DNA from: Siphlonurus alternatus
Taxonomy: Eukaryota; Arthropoda; Insecta; Ephemeroptera; Siphlonuridae
NCBI GenBank assembly: GCA_949825025.1
Contig: OX463785.1
Span: forward strand, 21,763,971 to 21,827,970
Direction: 5' to 3'
Length of the DNA: 64,000 nucleotides
The position numbers were made by a program, and so were the translations under genes. Within the stretch, counting starts at the first letter, position 1; each line of letters opens with the position of its first letter. Under the pieces are notes generated by a model. It did no database searches, was not told the origin of the DNA, and saw only the letters and a list, made by a program, of their open reading frames with translations. Shown here piece by piece: positions 58,560 through 64,000 of this stretch.

Positions 58560-59280
58560 TGTTAAAGGTGTTATTAATAATTTTTGTGAGTTAAGAATAT
58601 GACAAAAGAGACTTCAAGGGTTTCAGACACCATAATTTAAAAAAATAAAATCACAGTATCTATTAAAAAGATATTAATTTAAAAACATTTCCGAAATGGT
58701 AACTTTATGTGGTTTTTAAATCTGATTTGAATCAAGAACTTCTTTTCTTAAATAACAACAGCAATTTTGCATATTTTTTTATATAATATATAGGACGATG
58801 TGTATAACTTAGTATCAGCCGACTGTTTTTACAATAAATTTAATGGGTTATATAGTGAAATAGTGTAATACTGTATGGTACCAATTTAACATGTTGCTAA
58901 AAATAAATAAATATAGGACTAGCGAACTTATTATATATAATGAGCTTATAGTATTTAATATTACCTTATTTTAAGGGAGAGTGGGGCCAGAGGGGGGATT
59001 GAAATTGTTAATTTTGAAAACATGAGAAAGAAAATTTGTAAATATAAAATACATTATTTTGTTTACAGCTTTTATAATTATATATTATGTAATGTGCACT
59101 GTATAATGTATATAATAACTATATACTGTACATTATATCATGTCATAATATAAAGTAAATTGATGTTTTTTTAGCAAACAATTTGTGCATATATTAAAAT
59201 TATAAGTTTTTAACATAAACTTAGAGTCAGCAGATTTTGGGTTGTTCCCATCGTCCTATGAAACAATACTCAATTGTTAT
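58560..59280. other. AT-rich intergenic DNA, nothing recognised
   Basis: No exon or clear repeat boundary. Confidence 0.45.
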
Positions 59281-59291
59281 TTTTTCATTAA

Positions 59292-59671
59292 GGTAGAGAT
59301 AACACGGATCAGCTGATCCAATTCTAAAAAATCCCATTCATGAAAATTATGAAAAAAATTTAAAATGTTCATCCTCTACAACCCTTATTAGTAGCTAAAA
59401 TATCAGGTATACCAAAACGTGCTAGTTTTTGAGTTATAAATTTTTAAAATTAATTAATTTAACATAGAGATAGAGAAATTGAACTTCCATGTTAAATTAG
59501 TCAACTTTATAAATTCACAACTCAAAAACTAGCTCGTTTTTGTACACCTGATATTTTAGCCACTGATAGGGGATGTAGAGAGGATAACATTTTAATTTTT
59601 TTTCACAATTTTCATGAATGGGATTTTTTTAGCATTTGGTCAGTGGTCAGTTGATCCGTGTTATCTCTATT
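59292..59671. repeat. TTAA hairpin element, diverged full copy
   Basis: GGTAGAGATAACACGGATCA and GATCCGTGTTATCTCTA ends with TTAA at 59288-59291 and 59672-59675. Arms match 3353-3722. Confidence 0.75.
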
Positions 59672-59679
59672 TTAAAGAG

Positions 59680-60130
59680 TTTTTTAGAAAAAAATAAGCT
59701 CTTGATTCATTAAATTATCAAAAGACCCTTAAATGTAGGAAATGGTTTCAAATTAATAGCTTTAAAGTAAAGTGCGCGCTAGAAAAAAAAAGTTGAGTTA
59801 GTATTTTCTAAAAATAGTTCAAGTAGTCCTCCATATCAAACCAAAATTCAAAAAATTCTATCTCAAGTAGGTTTGCCAGAAAAAAATTCCAAAGTCAGAG
59901 TGACTTTGGAATTTTTTTCTCGAACCCTATTTGAGATAGAATTTTTTGAATTTTGGTTTGATATGGAGGACTACTTGAACTATTTTTAGAATATACTAAC
60001 AACTTTTTTTTTCTGGCGCGCACTTTACTTTAATAGTTACTGAAAAGAATTCAAATTTTCTAACATGGAGAAAATTATTTTACCGGGTAACACCAAATCT
60101 CTCTTATATACTGCACATCATGCATACATA
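59680..60130 (-). repeat. Dispersed repeat (GTTCCCCGACGGGAAAA family), inverted and interrupted
   Basis: It reads as the complement of 35490-35765 (AATAAGCTCTTGATTCATTA; then AACATGGAGAAAATTATTTT) with a TTAA element inserted in the middle. Confidence 0.55.
59766..60029. repeat. Near-perfect hairpin element with TTAA flanks
   Basis: AGTAAAGTGCGCGC and GCGCGCACTTTACT are the ends, with TTAA at 59762-59765 and 60030-60033. The arms (about 110 nt, including CAAGTAGTCCTCCATATC) are almost exact complements. Confidence 0.85.
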
Positions 60131-60346
60131 GCATAAAAACATGTCATGCAGTTCTAAAACACAACCTAAATTTACATATAATGTATGTCAAGTGTAGTAT
60201 ATATTTTTTTATTATACACGTTTACTCTTGTAAAAACATTTCAACAACAATAAAAAATCTAGAGTATAAACAATATGAAAGAGATTACTCAGCAAAACCC
60301 GGATATAATTTACTTATTTCCGACATTTTTTCACGTTTTAGTTCGG

Positions 60347-60396
60347 TATAAAAGCCTATCTGAGTGAGATCAGAATCATTCACTCTCCTAGCTCTC
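60347..60396 (+). promoter_or_regulatory. Core promoter of gene K
   Basis: TATAAAA at 60347, TCATT initiator at about 60376, CTAGCTCTC at 60388 (41 nt from TATA). The AGAGGAGAAG 5' UTR block is also shared with F. Confidence 0.65.
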
Positions 60397-60427
60397 TTTG
60401 TTAGAGGAGAAGAGTGACATCGCAGTT

Positions 60428-62448
60428 ATGACGGCTCTACGTTTTGCTCTTTTGGCAGCCCTTGTGGTGGTGGCATCCGCGGGATGTGCCGTAAGTATTT
60501 TAAGGCTTAACTTGATTAAAATTTAACATGGGAAAAAAAAGTCATCTTCAAATTAATAGGCAGTCTTCTTATAAGCCTTGATTTTTTTTAAGAATTTTTT
60601 TACTGCTGAATTATGAAATATATGATCATCAAATTTGGCCAAGGATATTATATGCCAAGTACAGGCGATCGAAGCCTTGGTTGCCGAGACTTGCAATTCT
60701 TTGACTAAATATTTTATAATTAAACGGTTAAAAAAATCTGGAAAAAATCAGGGCTTACAAGAAAATTATTGTGTCTACCTAGTTAATTTGAAGAAGATCC
60801 TTTGATGATTTTTTTTTTTCAATCAAAATTTCAGGTTATAGTGGTTATTAGTTATACTTTAAGTGACATTGCGGTAATATATTCTCCAAAATTTGATTAA
60901 GTAAGTGCTTTTCCATGAAGTAATGTTGAGTGAGGCGAGAAAGGCGCACTTGCTTTAATGCCATATGGTGGCCATGTTGGCGTGAAAAAAAAATCTCTTT
61001 TCCGATTGATTTTATCACGCTAACATGGCCACCATATGGCATTAAAGCAAGTGCGCCTTTCTCAAGGCGCTAAGACATCGTTCTAAAGACATGCACTTTT
61101 AGTCTTCAAAAATCATTAAAGTGACAAAATTTAAGACTGTAAGATATAATTTTTTTACTATTTTTAATGAATTCATGTGATATTTAATTAATATGAAAAC
61201 TGGAAACATATTTTGTATTTTTACGATCGAATAAGAGGTATACAATTCAAATGAACACTGCTTAAATTTTAATTTTCAAACGCCTTAAACATATGCAACT
61301 CTCATTACTATCAAACTTTTAATCTGGAGACTTCAATGATTGCAATAATAATAAAAAAAAAAAAAAAAACGATTGAAATTCTCTCAACCCTTTTGATATT
61401 TTTTATTGTAATTTTCTAGAATATACTCTATAAAAAATATTATGCTTATAAATACTACCAATCATTATTTAATAATAATAATAATACAATCTTTATTCTA
61501 TAGGGCAAGTCCGGTGGCGGCGGCGGCAGATCAAACTCGCTCGATTCCAAGAGCGCTAACGTTGAGTTTGATCGTAACATCAACGCTAAGGTCGGCGGTA
61601 AGCTCAAGTTCGGTCCTTGCGGTCGTCCCAGGACTGCCGTTAACGCTGACGTTAAGGATTGTGGTAAGACCCGCGTGTCCGGAAACGTTTTCCAAGTTCT
61701 TGAGACCGCTGGACGTCTTGGTGAGGTCCTCAAGTTGGTCGGTAACCGTTACAAGCCCGAGGTTTGCTGTCCACCTCGTCCTGCTAGCAATGTGGACACT
61801 TCTGCTGAAAGTATCTTAGCTCAGAGGACCGTGAGGAGGAAGCCTGGACGATCATCAGGACGTTACCTGCCACCAAGGGTACCTGGACGCAGGAGGGCAC
61901 CTGCTGATGATGATTCCGGCAATGACGAGGGTGGACGAGGTGGTTCCGGACGTGGTGGTTCCGGACGTGGTGGTTCCGGACGTGGAGGCCGTGGTGGAGA
62001 CGATTCCGCTTCCGTATCTTATAGTGACGAAGATGGTAGTGTGAGCTACTCTCGTTCTAGTGAAGATAGTGGATCACACTATGATGAATCAGGCTCAGGT
62101 TCAAGTGAAGGCTCAGCCTCAGCCTCAGGTTCTGGTGAGGGATCAGGTTCTGGTTCAGGTGAGGGCTCAGGTGATGACTCTGGAGAGGTTGGTTCCGGTC
62201 GCGGAGGTGCGAGAGGTTGTGGTGCTCGTGCTGCTGATGATGATGATATCTATAATGGATCGGAAGATGATTACAAGTACCCACACAAGAAGTGCAAGCA
62301 TCACGGAGGTCATGGATACGGACGTCGTGGAGGACGCGGAGGTTACGGAGGTCGCGGAGGTTACGGAGGTCGCGGAGGTCGTGGAGGTTATGGAGGACGC
62401 GGAGGTAGCCGTGGAGGAAAGAAGCACTCCTGCGGGTGTGGAAAATAA
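60428..62448 (+). CDS. Array gene K: core/tail protein with RGG/His tail and CGCGK end (335 aa)
   Basis: Exons 60428-60490 (MTALRFALLAALVVVASAG, then CA) and 61504-62448 join in phase 0. The mature N-terminus is GKSGGGGGRSN. The core is complete (FDRNINAKVGGKLKF, GPCGRPRTAVN, LETAGRLGEVLKLVGNRYK, VCCPPRPASNVD), followed by QRTVRRKPGRSSGRYLPP, where the usual Cys after RY is lost. The tail has GRGGSGRGGSG repeats, an acidic Ser-rich segment, DDDDIYNGSEDDY, and a C-terminal GGRGGYGG block ending SCGCGK. Codon use is GC-richer than in D. AATAAA lies at 62482. Confidence 0.88.
60933..61070. repeat. Hairpin element in intron of gene K
   Basis: GAGAAAGGCGCACTTGCTTT and AAAGCAAGTGCGCCTTTCTC are exact complements. 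The paired block continues through ATGCCATATGGTGGCCATGT. Confidence 0.85.
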
Positions 62449-62489
62449 TTTGTTTTGTAGAAAACGATGATTAATTTTGTTAATAAACA

Positions 62490-63280
62490 TATTTTTTTGC
62501 GATGAAGCATATACGATATATCTGTTGTATAATTTTTTTTTTCACCCTATATTAATTTAGAATTATAATAATGTAGAACATTTTTAAGTAATGTATTACA
62601 GTCAGTAGGACATATTTAGCACCTCAGAAAATTTACGTCATTAAGAATAATATTTAAAGTAGATAGTTAAATCAATATTGACACTAATGCCATCTACTGG
62701 CGAGAAACAGTTTATCATGAACCATAATCTAGCTTTACTAAAATCAAAACTCTAGTAATTTTAACTATAATGCTAGGTATAAATAAAATATAAAAGAAAA
62801 AAAATTTTTTTTGTTGAAATTATTAATGAATATAATAAGTAAAAGAAACATGTCCTATGATATTATTTTTCAATTAATTAATAATGTTAATTAGTACAAT
62901 TAATAATTATTTTAAAATTTAGTATGTAGACTACCATGAAGTATTAGAACATTACAAATATCTGTTTTGTGGAAAAACACACTTCAAAGTTATTTAAAAA
63001 TTAAAAGTAGTTATGCATGCTAATGAGACAAAAATCTATGATTTCCTTCCACTTTAAAAATATAGAACGATAATGAAACATTTCACAAGCCATACAATTT
63101 ATTCCAGTCTTTGAAATGATATCTAACCAATAAACTCCGTGAGAAAATAGTAACAATGTATAATCATATATATATTTTATTTTTATTTATTTTCACCCAT
63201 TAAATGCATACATAAAATACAATAGTAATAAAATTAATATAAAATAAAAATTAACATAATATGCAATTATTAATAATTTG
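62490..63280. other. AT-rich intergenic DNA after gene K
   Basis: No exon is supported and no further array member begins before the window ends. Confidence 0.5.
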
Positions 63281-63281
63281 T

Positions 63282-63460
63282 TAGGGTGAGGATCAATACA
63301 GTAGCACCAAAATGGCACCATAGCACATGAAGTGGTATTGATCCGTAAAAGAAAACACAAAATTATAAAGCCAAAACTGGCCTAGTCAAACAATAAATTA
63401 TTACTCTTGAGTTCTGAAGGTGTCTTTTTAAACATAAAGAAAAGGAAGAAGGTGGCTTTG
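63282..63460. repeat. Dispersed repeat related to 33415-33640
   Basis: Shared blocks: GGGTGAG, TAGCACCAAAATGGCACCAT, GGTATTGATCC, ACATAAAGAAAAGG..AGGTGGCT. Confidence 0.5.
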
Positions 63461-63831
63461 TTTTTACAATATAAGGGGAAGAGGAGACTTGTATCTTAAT
63501 TTGTAGGAATATGTTATTCCAATGAATGACCTATGTTTGCCTTGTACAACCTAAAAATTAAAAATAAATAAATAATAATAATTAAAAAAAAATGGCATAG
63601 CGTGAAAAAATGCTAAACCAACTCGGAGTGAGTGGAATGTGAAATATTTACTTTTCAATTGATTGTACATAATATGATATGAAGTATAAGAATGGGACTA
63701 TGAAAAATACCACTTATAAATTACGAAGCGTTATATATTTAATATTTATATAATTTTTAAATGTATTCTTTCTTTGTGAATTTTCTTGTCTAATATAAAT
63801 GGGCAACTATCATGATATTTTTTAATGAAAT

Positions 63832-64000
63832 GTTTGGATAGGGGCCTTCGAGTTTTATATTGTCAGTTTTATTTTATACCCTTTAATTAACACCCTCAAA
63901 ATCGAAGGGAAAAACACTGTGACATCATAGTCATTTTTCTTTGTATGTTATATATTTGCGTGACTATGACGTCACAGTGTCATTTCCTTCAATTTTGGGA
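63832..64000. repeat. GACGTCAC hairpin MITE, cut by the window end
   Basis: GGATAGGGGCCTTCGAGT starts the left arm. GTGACATCATAGTCA and TGACTATGACGTCAC form the inner stem. The right arm runs off the window. Confidence 0.65.

Noticed and set aside
61442..61819. 125-residue frame overlapping the start of gene K exon 2
   Set aside because: Wrong frame; the acceptor at 61503 joins exon 1 in phase 0 to the core frame instead.

Overview
The window looks like nuclear DNA of an arthropod, most likely an insect. It is AT-rich, has GT-AG introns, TATA boxes with TCAG/TCATT-type initiators about 30 nt downstream, AATAAA/ATTAAA signals, many TTAA-flanked foldback elements and SINEs. No bacterial operon, rRNA gene, functional tRNA or CRISPR array is visible. 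The order is not fixed by anything I can see; Hemiptera is a guess.

Layout. (1) 2.1-9.8 kb holds a secreted Tyr/Pro-rich gene with two alternative 3' ends: a long exon carrying about 25-residue PY repeats (832 aa), or a short GC-balanced terminal exon (161 aa). (2) 11.0-14.1 kb holds a three-exon gene for a small secreted protein (195 aa) that I do not recognise. (3) 17.8-62.4 kb holds a head-to-tail array of eleven paralogous two-exon genes (A-K), all on the + strand. Exon 1 encodes a signal peptide, followed by a phase-0 intron. Exon 2 encodes a conserved core of about 90 residues (hallmarks DRDINAKV, GPCGRPKS, LETAGR, GNRFKPE, CPPRP, SNVDTSAE) and then a fast-evolving low-complexity tail. 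The tails differ sharply in chemistry: His/Gly plus acidic (A), strongly basic (B, D), basic/Gly (C), Gly-Ser (E, H), Gly-Ser-Arg-His (F, G, K). Several end in a short Cys-x-Cys motif. B has lost the GPCGRP block, I lacks most of the core, and J is truncated by an apparent 1-nt frameshift.

How it may work together (inference). The array and the PY-rich neighbour look like a battery of co-regulated extracellular structural proteins (coat, cement, silk, eggshell or secretory granule). The conserved Cys-bearing core could mediate assembly and the charged or glycine-rich tails could set material properties. Exon 2 sequences are being homogenised by conversion, F/G/H are recent tandem duplicates, and five promoters share a CTAGCTCTC motif at a fixed distance from TATA.

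Intergenic and intronic DNA is dominated by foldback/MITE families (several inserted at TTAA, often nested), SINEs with 5S rRNA-like or tRNA-like heads, microsatellites, and two unusual elements: a 0.6-kb palindrome encoding the same peptide in both arms, and a 569-bp element with perfect 44-bp inverted ends enclosing a tRNA-like sequence and a TCTTG array.
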